From JBCDAP01 sp038747915 (GTDB lineage: Bacteria; Planctomycetota; Phycisphaerae; Phycisphaerales; UBA1924), in NCBI GenBank assembly GCA_038747915.1, contig JBCDJJ010000055.1:1-24122 (forward strand): a DNA stretch of 24,122 nucleotides. Direction: 5' to 3'. Position numbers and translations under genes: made by a program. Below are positions 6,985 to 14,378 of the stretch, in pieces. The notes beneath the pieces are model-generated. The model was not told the origin of the DNA. It was given only the letters and a program-made list of their open reading frames with translations, and searched no databases. Within the stretch, counting starts at the first letter, position 1, and every line of letters begins with the position of its first letter.

Positions 6985-8132
6985 GACGGGTTCCTTTCGG
7001 CGGGCGGGTGTTCGCGCGGGCTCGCGCCGAGCACCAGCAGATCGTCGCGGTGGATCAGCTCGTCGGCGTAACGGTAGCCCAGTGCCTCTTCGATCGACGC
7101 GGCCGGCAGACCCGCGATGCGCCGAGCATCCGGCGCCGGGTAGGCGATGAGACCGCGTGCGATCTCGATGCCATCGGGCCCGACCACCGCGACCGCGGCG
7201 CCCTGCCCGAACTCCCCCTCGACCGCGGTCACCCCCTTGGGCAGCAGGCTCGCGCCGCGTTCGACCAGCGCGCGCGCGGCGCCCTCGTCGACGCGGATCG
7301 TGCCCCGCACCTTGGCCGAGAACCCGATCCAACTCTTGCGCGCGACGGGGCCGGCGTCGGCGACCGCTGGGAACCGGGTGCCCACTGGTTCGCCGCGGAG
7401 GGCTGCACCGACCGCCTCGGGGTCGTCCCCCGGGGCGATGACCGTATCGACGCCGTGGGTGACCGCGATCGCGGCAGCGTCGAGCTTGGTCGCCATGCCA
7501 CCGATGCCGGTGCCGGATCGATCGTCGCGGACGAGGGCGCGGGCGGCATCGACATCGGCGATCTCGGCGACGACGGCGCCGGCAGCATCGAGCACGCCCG
7601 GCGCGACCGACAGCATGACCAGGCGATCGGCGGAGATCAGCACCGAGACCAGCGCCGACAGGCGATCGTTATCGCCCAGCCGCATCTCGTCGTGCGAGAC
7701 CGAGTCGTTCTCGTTGATGATCGGCACGACGCCGCGCTCGAGGAGGGATTCGATGGTGCGGCGGGCGTTGAGGAATCGGGCGCGGTCGTCAAGGTCGTCC
7801 TCGGTGAGGAGGACCTGGGCGACGACTCGGTGGTGGGCCTCGAAAGCGTCGGCCCAGGCGCGGACGAGCCGCTGCTGACCGACCGCGGCGGCGGCCTGAC
7901 GATCGACGATCGCGGCGGGCATGGCGGTGAGTCCGATCGGCTCGAGACCGCAGGCGACGGCTCCGGAGGAAACCAGGCAGACGGCATCGCCGGCGTCGAG
8001 GCGCTCCGCGATACCCGCGACGATGGCGCGCACACGGGCCGGATCAAGGCATGCACCGGGCGCGATGACCGCGCTGCCGACCTTGACGACAGTGATCGTG
8101 CGCGCGTCGGTGGGTAAACGAACATCGGTCAC
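6981..8132 (-). CDS. proB: Glutamate 5-kinase with PUA domain
   Basis: A 383-residue ProB, which phosphorylates glutamate with ATP as the first, normally proline-inhibited, step of proline synthesis. The amino-acid-kinase domain shows VVKVGSAVI (15-23), VSSGAVACG (54-62), LLTEDDLDDRARFLNA, NENDSVS (140-146) and LGDNDRLSALV. A GTGIGGMATKLDAA segment follows. The last roughly 100 residues form the PUA domain. The start is GTG at 8132, because the kinase fold begins right after it and no in-frame ATG serves better; the ribosome site is weak. It ends with a 4-base overlap into proA. A small gene ends only 31 bp upstream, so proB may be the third gene of a minus-strand operon starting at 8723. Confidence 0.97.
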   Translation of the reverse strand: MTDVRLPTDARTITVVKVGSAVIAPGACLDPARVRAIVAGIAERLDAGDAVCLVSSGAVACGLEPIGLTAMPAAIVDRQAAAAVGQQRLVRAWADAFEAHHRVVAQVLLTEDDLDDRARFLNARRTIESLLERGVVPIINENDSVSHDEMRLGDNDRLSALVSVLISADRLVMLSVAPGVLDAAGAVVAEIADVDAARALVRDDRSGTGIGGMATKLDAAAIAVTHGVDTVIAPGDDPEAVGAALRGEPVGTRFPAVADAGPVARKSWIGFSAKVRGTIRVDEGAARALVERGASLLPKGVTAVEGEFGQGAAVAVVGPDGIEIARGLIAYPAPDARRIAGLPAASIEEALGYRYADELIHRDDLLVLGASPREHPPAERNPS

Positions 8133-8163
8133 ACGCAGAGCCTACACCCGGCGTGGCACGATC

Positions 8164-8349
8164 TCAGAACGTCAGCGGGCTGAACTCGGCGACGCGGCGG
8201 GCTTCGACCATCGCCCGCTCGGTGACGATGCGACGGTGCTCCGAGGTGCGCGTGTGCGGATGCGTGCTCGTGCGGCACGCCCGGAGTGTCGGCACGCACT
8301 GATAACTCATGGTGTGCTCGCGGCGTCTGATGCGGCGAGGGGTCACCAT
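8164..8349 (-). CDS. Small basic hypothetical protein, coupled to the upstream coiled-coil gene
   Basis: A 61-residue frame rich in Arg, His and Thr, not recognised. It starts at an ATG that overlaps the stop of the preceding gene as TGATG, the classic arrangement for translational reinitiation. Third codon positions are almost all G or C, like real genes in this window, which supports coding. An alternative start at the internal ATG (MSYQCVPT) would leave 48 residues. Two Cys (in CVPTLRAC) lie near that second start. No membrane segment or signal peptide is seen. It is placed between the coiled-coil gene and proB (31-bp gap). It could instead be a decayed 3' part of a longer gene. Confidence 0.45.
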   Translation of the reverse strand: MVTPRRIRRREHTMSYQCVPTLRACRTSTHPHTRTSEHRRIVTERAMVEARRVAEFSPLTF

Positions 8350-8723
8350 CAGTGCGTCCACCCGTTTGCTGCCAGGAGGCCGGCAGTCTGCTTGCGCGTC
8401 GCCTCGACCGATGCCCGGCGATCGGCGATCTCTCGGACCGCGGCTTCGAGCCGCTCCTTCTCGACCTTCAGACGAGCCATCTCGGACGCTTCGAGAAATC
8501 CAGCGATGTCCTCGGCCAGCTTCTGGATCTGCCCGATGCGCGCGGTCGCCTCACGGACGAACGCCTCGAGCCGGGCGGCCTCGGCATCGAGCCGGGCTTG
8601 CTTCGCCTGGGTCACAATGCTGTCGACCTCTTCCGCTAAACGGCGAATGGTCGCCTTGGTGCGCCCGCACAGCGTGGTGTTCGAGGTGGACGAGGGTGTC
8701 GGAACAGCTTTGATCTGAGACAT
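8349..8723 (-). CDS. Small coiled-coil protein of unknown function
   Basis: A 124-residue soluble protein. After a Thr/Ser-rich N-terminus of about 22 residues, the rest (about 25-115) is almost entirely helix-forming: long runs of Ala, Glu, Arg, Lys and Leu in heptad-like spacing (for example EAARLEAFVREATARI and MARLKVEKERLEAAV). This predicts a coiled coil. Pro is absent after the N-terminus. No signal peptide or membrane segment is present. The ATG at 8723 has an excellent ribosome site, AAGGAG at 7-base spacing. Its stop overlaps the next small gene (TGATG), and proB-proA follow. I do not recognise a named family; a structural or scaffold role is possible but unproven. Confidence 0.75.
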   Translation of the reverse strand: MSQIKAVPTPSSTSNTTLCGRTKATIRRLAEEVDSIVTQAKQARLDAEAARLEAFVREATARIGQIQKLAEDIAGFLEASEMARLKVEKERLEAAVREIADRRASVEATRKQTAGLLAANGWTH

Positions 8724-8845
8724 CGTGCGACTCCTTGTCCGGCGCCATCTCGGCGATCAACGACTTGATCGAGTTACGGTGACTTCATCGGTATCGCGGG
8801 AGGCAGAGTCGCGGTGCTCGGGCGTGTGCTCGCGTCGGCCGTTGA

Positions 8846-8893
8846 GGCTGTGGTGGCTGTGGTGGGTATGGTGGCCACCACCTCGAAGTGGTG
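8846..8893. repeat. GT-rich tandem repeat and adjoining palindromes
   Basis: GGCTGTGGT occurs twice in tandem (8846-8854 and 8855-8863), with a third degenerate copy following. It runs into a 12-bp perfect palindrome, TGGTGGCCACCA (8869-8880), and an overlapping hairpin CACCAC-N6-GTGGTG (8876-8893). The block lies between the end of the radical SAM gene and the coiled-coil gene, both on the minus strand, and may act as a 3'-end structure for the former. Confidence 0.4.
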
Positions 8894-8945
8894 AATGGCT
8901 CACTGACGACCACAATGAACGTACGAGCCACCGGGCCTGAGCCCT

Positions 8946-10325
8946 TCACCGCCGCCGAACCACTGACCGCGCGCGCACACGGCTCGGGCGTGCCGGCCGT
9001 TCGCCCGGCTCGGGCGGGCGTTCGTTGCGTCTCAGGAACTCGGCCAGCCAGTTCAGCCGCGGCAGCGCGTGCTTGTAGAACATCATGTACGACTCGCACA
9101 GCACCGTCGGTTCGGGGATCTCGCCGCCCTGCTCGCGGTGCTTGGGGCACCCGCCGTGGCACAGCGGTTTGTACCGGCAGCTCACGCACTTGCCGGGCAG
9201 GTGCTGCTTGCGGACGGAGAAGGAGCCGAGGCGGCCTTCGTCGACACGGGCGAGCCACTGATCGTCGATGCCGGGGTCCTCGTCGGTGACGAAGCGTGCT
9301 GCGAAATCGTCGGCCGAGTCGATATCGCGGCCGGCGTGCTCGGCCCGTTTGGCCATGCCGGTGCCGTGGACGGTGAGGCCGACGCCCTGGGTGCCGTCGA
9401 GGTTGATGTCGTTGGCCCACGACCGGTCGCCGATCTGGGCGAGCTGCCAGCGCCGCTCGATGAAATGGTCGCACCCGAAGACCGAGCCGTCGTGCTCGAC
9501 GGTGAGCTGATTGTGGCACGAGCCATCGAGGATGCAGAAGGGCATCGTGTCGAGCACGAGCTTGTTGAGCACCGCGTCGAAGATGCGGACCGAGATCTTG
9601 TGGCGGTGACGATCGAACCACCGATCGAACACGCGGCACAGGAAGGTGCCATAGTCCGCGGGGCTCGGTGAATACTCGGCCAGCTTGTTACGGCCAGGGC
9701 GGTCGGGGTCTTTCTCCCACTCGATGGCAGGGATGAACTGGAGCCAGGGCGTGCCCAGGCTCACCAGGTACTTCCAGATCTCATCGGGGTGGTGGACGTT
9801 GCGGTCGTTGAGCACGCAGAGCAGGTTGAACTCGACGTTGTTGGCCTTGAGCCGGTCGATGCCGGCTCGGACCTTGTCGGAACTGCCGTCGCCGCGGTTG
9901 GTCACGCGGTAGTGGTCGTGCAGCTCGGGCGGGCCGTCGATCGACGCGCCGACCAAGAACTGGTTCTCGCGGAGGAAGGTGCACCACTCGTCATCGAGCA
10001 GCGTGCAGTTGGTCTGGAGAGAGTTCGCGATCGTCTGATCGGGCCGGCGGTGCTTCTCTTGGAATTCAAGAGCGCGGCGGAAGAACGGCAGGCCCGCCAG
10101 CGTCGGCTCGCCCCCCTGCCAGACAACCATCACGTGCTGGTCGAAGTTGGGCAGCAGCGAGGCGAAGACGCTCTCGAGCGTCTTGAGACTCATTCTCTTT
10201 TCATGGCCGTCCCAGACGTCCTTTGTTGGCAGGTAATAGCAGTAGGTGCAGTCGAGATTGCAGAGCGCACCAACGGGCTTGACCATCACGGTTGTGCGGC
10301 TTGGTTGGAGAACCTGAAGCTCCAT
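8946..10325 (-). CDS. Anaerobic sulfatase-maturating enzyme (radical SAM, SPASM domain)
   Basis: A 459-residue radical SAM enzyme of the anSME family, which oxidises the active-site Cys or Ser of a sulfatase to formylglycine in the cytoplasm. The SAM-cluster motif CNLDCTYCYY gives Cys22, 26 and 29. WQGGEPTL (69-76) and GASIDGPPELHD (126-137) are typical. Auxiliary-cluster Cys are at 264, 270, 285, 380, 383, 389, 393 and 410. Asp286 follows Cys285 (GCDHF), matching the Cys-Asp pair at the anSME active site. Residues about 308-372, between the two Cys groups, are longer than I expect for the family. The tail (434-459) is Pro/Arg-rich. The ATG at 10325 fits the family N-terminus; the open frame to 10412 is not needed. 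The Cys-type sulfatase at 496-2178 is a likely client. Confidence 0.93.
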   Translation of the reverse strand: MELQVLQPSRTTVMVKPVGALCNLDCTYCYYLPTKDVWDGHEKRMSLKTLESVFASLLPNFDQHVMVVWQGGEPTLAGLPFFRRALEFQEKHRRPDQTIANSLQTNCTLLDDEWCTFLRENQFLVGASIDGPPELHDHYRVTNRGDGSSDKVRAGIDRLKANNVEFNLLCVLNDRNVHHPDEIWKYLVSLGTPWLQFIPAIEWEKDPDRPGRNKLAEYSPSPADYGTFLCRVFDRWFDRHRHKISVRIFDAVLNKLVLDTMPFCILDGSCHNQLTVEHDGSVFGCDHFIERRWQLAQIGDRSWANDINLDGTQGVGLTVHGTGMAKRAEHAGRDIDSADDFAARFVTDEDPGIDDQWLARVDEGRLGSFSVRKQHLPGKCVSCRYKPLCHGGCPKHREQGGEIPEPTVLCESYMMFYKHALPRLNWLAEFLRRNERPPEPGERPARPSRVRARSVVRRR

Positions 10326-10368
10326 TGTGGGCGAGTGTAGGGCTACCAGCGGTGCGAGACCGGTGCGG

Positions 10369-10584
10369 TCACTCACTCGGGCACCCGACCGAGTAGAAGG
10401 CCTCGGAGACACCGTCGTCGAGGACGTCGATCACCTGTCGGTGGTGCCGAGTGACCAGAGGTCGGCGCCCACTTGGGTCGGTGTCACGCGCACCGATGAT
10501 GAGGTCGTCGATGCCGTCGGTGTTGACGTCACCTGCCGCGGATACCAACTACCCACTTTCGTTGCTCATCTCAATGACATTCAT
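10369..10584 (-). pseudogene. Remnant of an FG-GAP (integrin-alpha-like) repeat protein gene
   Basis: On the minus strand an ATG at 10584 follows a very strong Shine-Dalgarno AGGAGG (10595-10590, 5-base spacing). It encodes only MNVIEMSNESG before an in-frame TAG (10551-10549). In the same frame directly after the stop comes SAAGDVNTDGIDDLIIGA, a textbook calcium-binding FG-GAP blade, then DTDPSG. Similarity then fades and the frame ends at 10369. This is a broken gene: a good start, an in-frame stop, one recognisable repeat and no export signal. A second FG-GAP remnant lies at 17248-17534 on the other strand. Confidence 0.65.
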
Positions 10585-10758
10585 CTCTTCCTCCTCAAGG
10601 TGGCTCTGAGTCACGACCACCCGCCTCGTGCCCCTCACTTCACGCCATGGCAGTCGAGCACCCCGCCGCACCGAGACCGTGCCAGCAAGCCGCCAATCAC
10701 AGCCTCAAATTCCTGCGTTGCGCTCACCAGACACCCAACGCAGCTAGGTTATTGGCGC

Positions 10759-12027
10759 GTGGAGATCTTCCTCGCCATCGTGGCGGTCGCGGCCCTCGGC
10801 CTCGCCGCAACCAGTCAGCCCGCCTATCGCCTGCGCCGAAGCCGAGCGGTCGCCGGGCTGCTCAGCACGGGGTGGCCGGCGCTCGTCATCGGGCTCCTGC
10901 TCGGGCCGCACGTCAGCGGGCTCATCGACGAGTCGTCGCTCATCGATGCCACACCGCTCCTCATGATCGGTCTTGGGTGGATCGGTGTGATCGTCGGCCT
11001 GCAGCTGCGCCGCGAGGTGCTCGAAGCGCTGCCCCGGCGGATCGTGGGCTTCACGGTGATCGATGTCGTGATCACGGGGGTGGTGTTCGCCGTTGTGGCG
11101 TGGCTCGGCCTGCGGGCATGGACAGACGGTCAGCGGCCCGCTGAGCTCTGGGCGGGCATGGTGCTTATCGCCTCGACCGCGGTGGCGTGGTCGATGGAGA
11201 CCCGCTCGGTCCGGCCGGCGGGTGAGTCGAACGCGGTGCAGCGGGCTTCACTCGCCATCCGTGCAGGCGGCGCGCTCGGGGCGGTTGCTGCCATCGCGGC
11301 GTTCGGCATCGGCGCTGCGCTCACGCGCCGGCTCGATGATGGCATCGTCCGGTTCGATGTGCCCGCTGCCGGCGTGCGCCTGGCGCTCACCGCGGTGCTT
11401 GCCATCGCCCTCGGCATCTTCGGGCGGTACTTCCTCCGTGTGGCGGGCAAGCAGCGGGAGCACGAGCTGGTCGTGTTCCTCGGGGTGGTGGTATTCGCCG
11501 CGGGTGTGAGCGCGCAGCTCGGGCTCTCACCGATGCTCGGGGCCATGCTGACCGGCGCGGTCATCGCCAATCTGGGCTCGACCGATCTCCGTGCCTTCGA
11601 GCGGTTCGTGCTGAAGGCCGAGCACACGGTGGCGGTGTTCTTCTCCGTGCTGGCGGGTGTGCTGCTCGAGCCTCGGATCGGCGCCGGTGGGCTCGCGCTG
11701 GTCGGCGCGATCGTCGCCGCGAGGCTCATCGTCAAACCGCTGGTCTCCCGCGCTGGGTACACCCTGGCGGAGGACGACGATGATGGCCCGGTCAGCGAGC
11801 GTCCCCAGCGCGGCCTGGTGGGGCTGCGTCTTGCGTGCGCGCGCCAGAGCCCGATCGCGGTGGCCCTCGCGGTCGGCCTGGTGCTGGCGGAGCCATCGGC
11901 GTTCAACCAGAAGCTGCTCGCGGTGGTGGCGTTCGCCGGGCTGGCGTGCGAGCTGTTGGTGCTCGGCGTGGCGGCGGCCGAGCGGATCACGACGGGCGAC
12001 GAGATGGAGGAGACCGCGTCGGCATGA
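10759..12027 (+). CDS. CPA2-type sodium/proton antiporter-like membrane protein, degenerate ion site
   Basis: A 422-residue integral membrane protein with about 12 hydrophobic segments, of the cation:proton antiporter-2 (Kef-like) fold. LGLSPMLGAMLTGAVIANL in the second half matches the repeated GAF/LAG-type motif of the family. Where its neighbour has an Asp after a Lys in a membrane helix (VVKDLLTI), this protein seems to have RAGGALGA, so the usual ion-binding acid may be missing. An acidic loop (EDDDDG) lies near residue 340. The start is GTG at 10759, where the first membrane helix begins (EIFLAIVAVAAL); the frame upstream lacks coding character. Its stop overlaps the next gene's start (ATGA). 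Transport activity is uncertain. Confidence 0.85.
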   Translation: MEIFLAIVAVAALGLAATSQPAYRLRRSRAVAGLLSTGWPALVIGLLLGPHVSGLIDESSLIDATPLLMIGLGWIGVIVGLQLRREVLEALPRRIVGFTVIDVVITGVVFAVVAWLGLRAWTDGQRPAELWAGMVLIASTAVAWSMETRSVRPAGESNAVQRASLAIRAGGALGAVAAIAAFGIGAALTRRLDDGIVRFDVPAAGVRLALTAVLAIALGIFGRYFLRVAGKQREHELVVFLGVVVFAAGVSAQLGLSPMLGAMLTGAVIANLGSTDLRAFERFVLKAEHTVAVFFSVLAGVLLEPRIGAGGLALVGAIVAARLIVKPLVSRAGYTLAEDDDDGPVSERPQRGLVGLRLACARQSPIAVALAVGLVLAEPSAFNQKLLAVVAFAGLACELLVLGVAAAERITTGDEMEETASA

Positions 12028-13568
12028 GCACATCCCTCCGTCTCATCCTGCCGTGCATCGCGCTGGTGCTGTTCGCGCTCGCTGCGGACCTCGTGGCCTC
12101 GGTGGTCGGCCCGCCCGACCCCGCGACCGCCACGACACCCGCACTCGTCGATGCGGAGCGCGAGCCTTTCGCGGCCCAGCCTGAGGCGCTGCTCTCGGTC
12201 GGCACGGGCTTCGGCGTGCTGCTGCTCGGCGCGTGGCTCCTCGGCAAGTTTGCCGCGCAGCTCGGGCTCAGCAAGATCACCGGCTTCCTCGTGTTCGGCA
12301 TCCTGGTCGGGCCGTACACGCTTGAGGTGATCTCGCTCGAGCAGATGGAGTACCTCAAGCTCGTCAACGGGCTCGCGATCGCGCTCATCGCGCTGACCGC
12401 GGGTTCGGAGATCCACGTGCCGTTCATCAAGAAGTTCGGCAAGGCGATTACCTACATCAGCGTGATCGAGATGGGCATCGTGATGGTGCTCATCACGGTC
12501 CTCATGGAGTTCATGCTGCATGCGGATGATTCGCCGGTGGTGCGCTTCGGTGGTGAGGGTGCGGCGTTCTGGGTGGCGCTGAGCATCGGGACGATCGCTG
12601 CAGCGAATTCGCCCGCGGTGGTCATCGCGATCATCACCGAGACCGGCGCGCGGGGCGTGATGGCCCAGACCGGCCTCGCGGTCACCGTGGTGAAGGACCT
12701 GCTCACAATCATCGCGTTCGCGGTGGTCCTCGCCCTGGCCGGCGCCGGCATTCAGCGGGCCGCCGAGCAGCGCGAGGGCTACATCGAGGCGCACCCCGAG
12801 TACGCGGAGACCCATCCCGAAGAGATGGCCCTTATGGAGAGCCCGGAGACGAGTGATGCTGCGGGGACCGAGGGCGCCAAGGCGGACGCCTCGGGCGAGA
12901 AGAAGGAGTCGATCGGCGTCTATCTACTCAAGCACGTGCCCGGGTCGATGGGTGCAGGGGTGCTCGTAGCAGGACTCATGGCGTTCGCCGCGCTCAAGGT
13001 GGGCGCAGCCCTGCCGATCGTCCTGATCGCGGCCAGTTTCGCGATCACGCTGCTCAGCACGGCGCTCGGGCTCGAGCCGCTCATCGTGGGGCTGACCGCC
13101 GGGTTCTTGATGAGCAACTTCTTCGGCGCGCGGCTCGCGCATTTCTTCGAGACGGTCGAGGAGCTCTCGATGCCGGTCTACGCCGTGTTCTTCTCGCTCG
13201 CGGGGTGCAAGGTCGACCCGTCGGTCGTGCAGGCGGTGTGGCACTACGTGCTGGCACTGGTGGTGCTCCGAGCGATCGGCACCGCAGCGGGGTGCTGGAT
13301 CGGCGGCAAGCTGGGCAGGGTCGAGCGACCGGCCCGCGACTGGGTATGGGCCTCGCTCATCCCGCAGGCCGGGATCGCGCTCGCGCTCACGCAGAAGATC
13401 GCCACCGAGTTTGCGCACTGGCCGTTCATGGAGAAGGTGTACGCGATCATGCTCTCCGCGGTCGCGGTGCACGAGCTGATCGGCCCACTGATCTTCAAGT
13501 TCGCGCTCGGGCGTGCGGGCGAGATCAACCCGGACGCGGACACCAAGGGCGGTGCCGGTGCGCACTGA
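12024..13568 (+). CDS. CPA2-family cation:proton antiporter
   Basis: A 514-residue integral membrane protein of the CPA2/Kef-like antiporter family, exchanging Na+ or K+ for protons across the inner membrane. An N-terminal helix is followed by a hydrophilic segment (PPDPATATTP), then GLSKITGFLVFGILVGP, the family's first core helix. ANSPAVVIAII and VVKDLLTIIAFAVV match the discontinuous helix and the acidic ion-site helix. A hydrophilic, Glu-rich loop of about 60 residues (around 235-300) splits the two halves. SLIPQAGIALAL near the end is typical of the family. No RCK/TrkA-N domain is fused. The ATG at 12024 overlaps the previous stop and has GGAGGAG 11 bases upstream. The gene is the second of an antiporter pair and overlaps queC at its end. 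Confidence 0.92.
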   Translation: MSTSLRLILPCIALVLFALAADLVASVVGPPDPATATTPALVDAEREPFAAQPEALLSVGTGFGVLLLGAWLLGKFAAQLGLSKITGFLVFGILVGPYTLEVISLEQMEYLKLVNGLAIALIALTAGSEIHVPFIKKFGKAITYISVIEMGIVMVLITVLMEFMLHADDSPVVRFGGEGAAFWVALSIGTIAAANSPAVVIAIITETGARGVMAQTGLAVTVVKDLLTIIAFAVVLALAGAGIQRAAEQREGYIEAHPEYAETHPEEMALMESPETSDAAGTEGAKADASGEKKESIGVYLLKHVPGSMGAGVLVAGLMAFAALKVGAALPIVLIAASFAITLLSTALGLEPLIVGLTAGFLMSNFFGARLAHFFETVEELSMPVYAVFFSLAGCKVDPSVVQAVWHYVLALVVLRAIGTAAGCWIGGKLGRVERPARDWVWASLIPQAGIALALTQKIATEFAHWPFMEKVYAIMLSAVAVHELIGPLIFKFALGRAGEINPDADTKGGAGAH

Positions 13569-14265
13569 CGCGGTGGTGCTGCTCTCGGGCGGGCTCGACT
13601 CCGCGACGGCGCTCGCGATCGCGTCGCGTCGCGACAGCCGCCGGTGCGCGGCGCTGACCATCGACTACGGTCAACGGCACCGCACCGAGCTCGATGCGGC
13701 CCGCACAGTCGCGGCCCACCTCGGCGCGATCGATCACCGTGTGGTCTCGATCGACCTCCGCGCCATCGGTGGCTCCGCGCTCACCGACGATGCCATCGAT
13801 GTGCCGACCGACCGCACCGACGAGCAGATGACCGGCGGCATCCCCGTGACCTACGTGCCCGCGCGCAACCTCGTGTTCCTCTCGCTCGCGCTCGGGTACG
13901 CCGAGGTGCTCGGCGCCGACCACTTGTACCTGGGCGTCAACGCGGTCGACTACTCCGGCTACCCCGACTGCCGGCCCGAGTTCATCGATGCGTTCTCGCG
14001 CACCGCGGCGCTCGCGACGAAAGCCGGCGTAGAAGGCGCACCCATCACCATCCACACACCGCTCATCGAACTCACCAAGGCCGAGATCATCCGGACCGGC
14101 GCCGACCTCGACGTGGACTACGCGCTCACGCGTTCCTGCTACGCGCCCGACGATGCCGGCCGGGCGTGCGGCGTGTGCGACTCGTGCCAGATCCGCCGGC
14201 GCGGCTTCGCCGACGCGGGCGTGGCCGATCCAACGATCTACCAGCCGAGCCGAGCGTACGAATAA
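13558..14265 (+). CDS. queC: 7-cyano-7-deazaguanine synthase (QueC)
   Basis: A 235-residue QueC, which converts 7-carboxy-7-deazaguanine to preQ0 with ATP and ammonia in queuosine synthesis. The N-terminal PP-loop SGGLDS is at residues 10-15. TIDYGQRHRTEL, YVPARNLVFLSLAL and GVNAVDYSGYPDCRPEF are family signatures. The zinc site is complete: Cys194, 204, 207 and 210 (SCYAPDDAGRACGVCDSC). Start: GTG at 13558, 8 bases after AAGGG; the GTG at 13552 is also possible. It overlaps the end of the antiporter gene by 11 bp, so the three genes probably form one transcript although their functions seem unrelated. The partner queD is at 3912-4268. Confidence 0.96.
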   Translation: MRTDAVVLLSGGLDSATALAIASRRDSRRCAALTIDYGQRHRTELDAARTVAAHLGAIDHRVVSIDLRAIGGSALTDDAIDVPTDRTDEQMTGGIPVTYVPARNLVFLSLALGYAEVLGADHLYLGVNAVDYSGYPDCRPEFIDAFSRTAALATKAGVEGAPITIHTPLIELTKAEIIRTGADLDVDYALTRSCYAPDDAGRACGVCDSCQIRRRGFADAGVADPTIYQPSRAYE

Positions 14266-14266
14266 C

Positions 14267-14349
14267 GGTGGAGGGAGCGTCTCGCTCCCGCGCACAAATG
14301 GTTCGAACCGTTGATCGAATGTCCGTGGGAGCGGGACGCTCCCACCACC
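14267..14349. repeat. Composite palindromic (REP/BIME-like) element after queC
   Basis: Two 25-bp units in inverted orientation (14267-14291 and 14325-14349) match at 22 of 25 positions. Each unit is itself a hairpin: GGGAGCG-TCT-CGCTCCC on the left and GTGGGAGCG-GGA-CGCTCCCAC on the right. The 33-bp spacer has its own perfect palindrome GGTTCGAACC (14300-14309). The element fills the space between convergent queC and the aminotransferase gene. It could be a bidirectional terminator, a REP-type interspersed element or a small non-autonomous mobile element. Only one copy was noticed in this window. Confidence 0.7.
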
Positions 14350-14378
14350 GACGGCCCCATGCGGTTGCCGCCGACGAC

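Noticed and set aside
11835..12023. N-terminal extension of the second antiporter upstream of 12024
   Set aside because: It is Gly/Arg-rich out-of-frame sequence of the first antiporter; the ATGA overlap gives a natural start.
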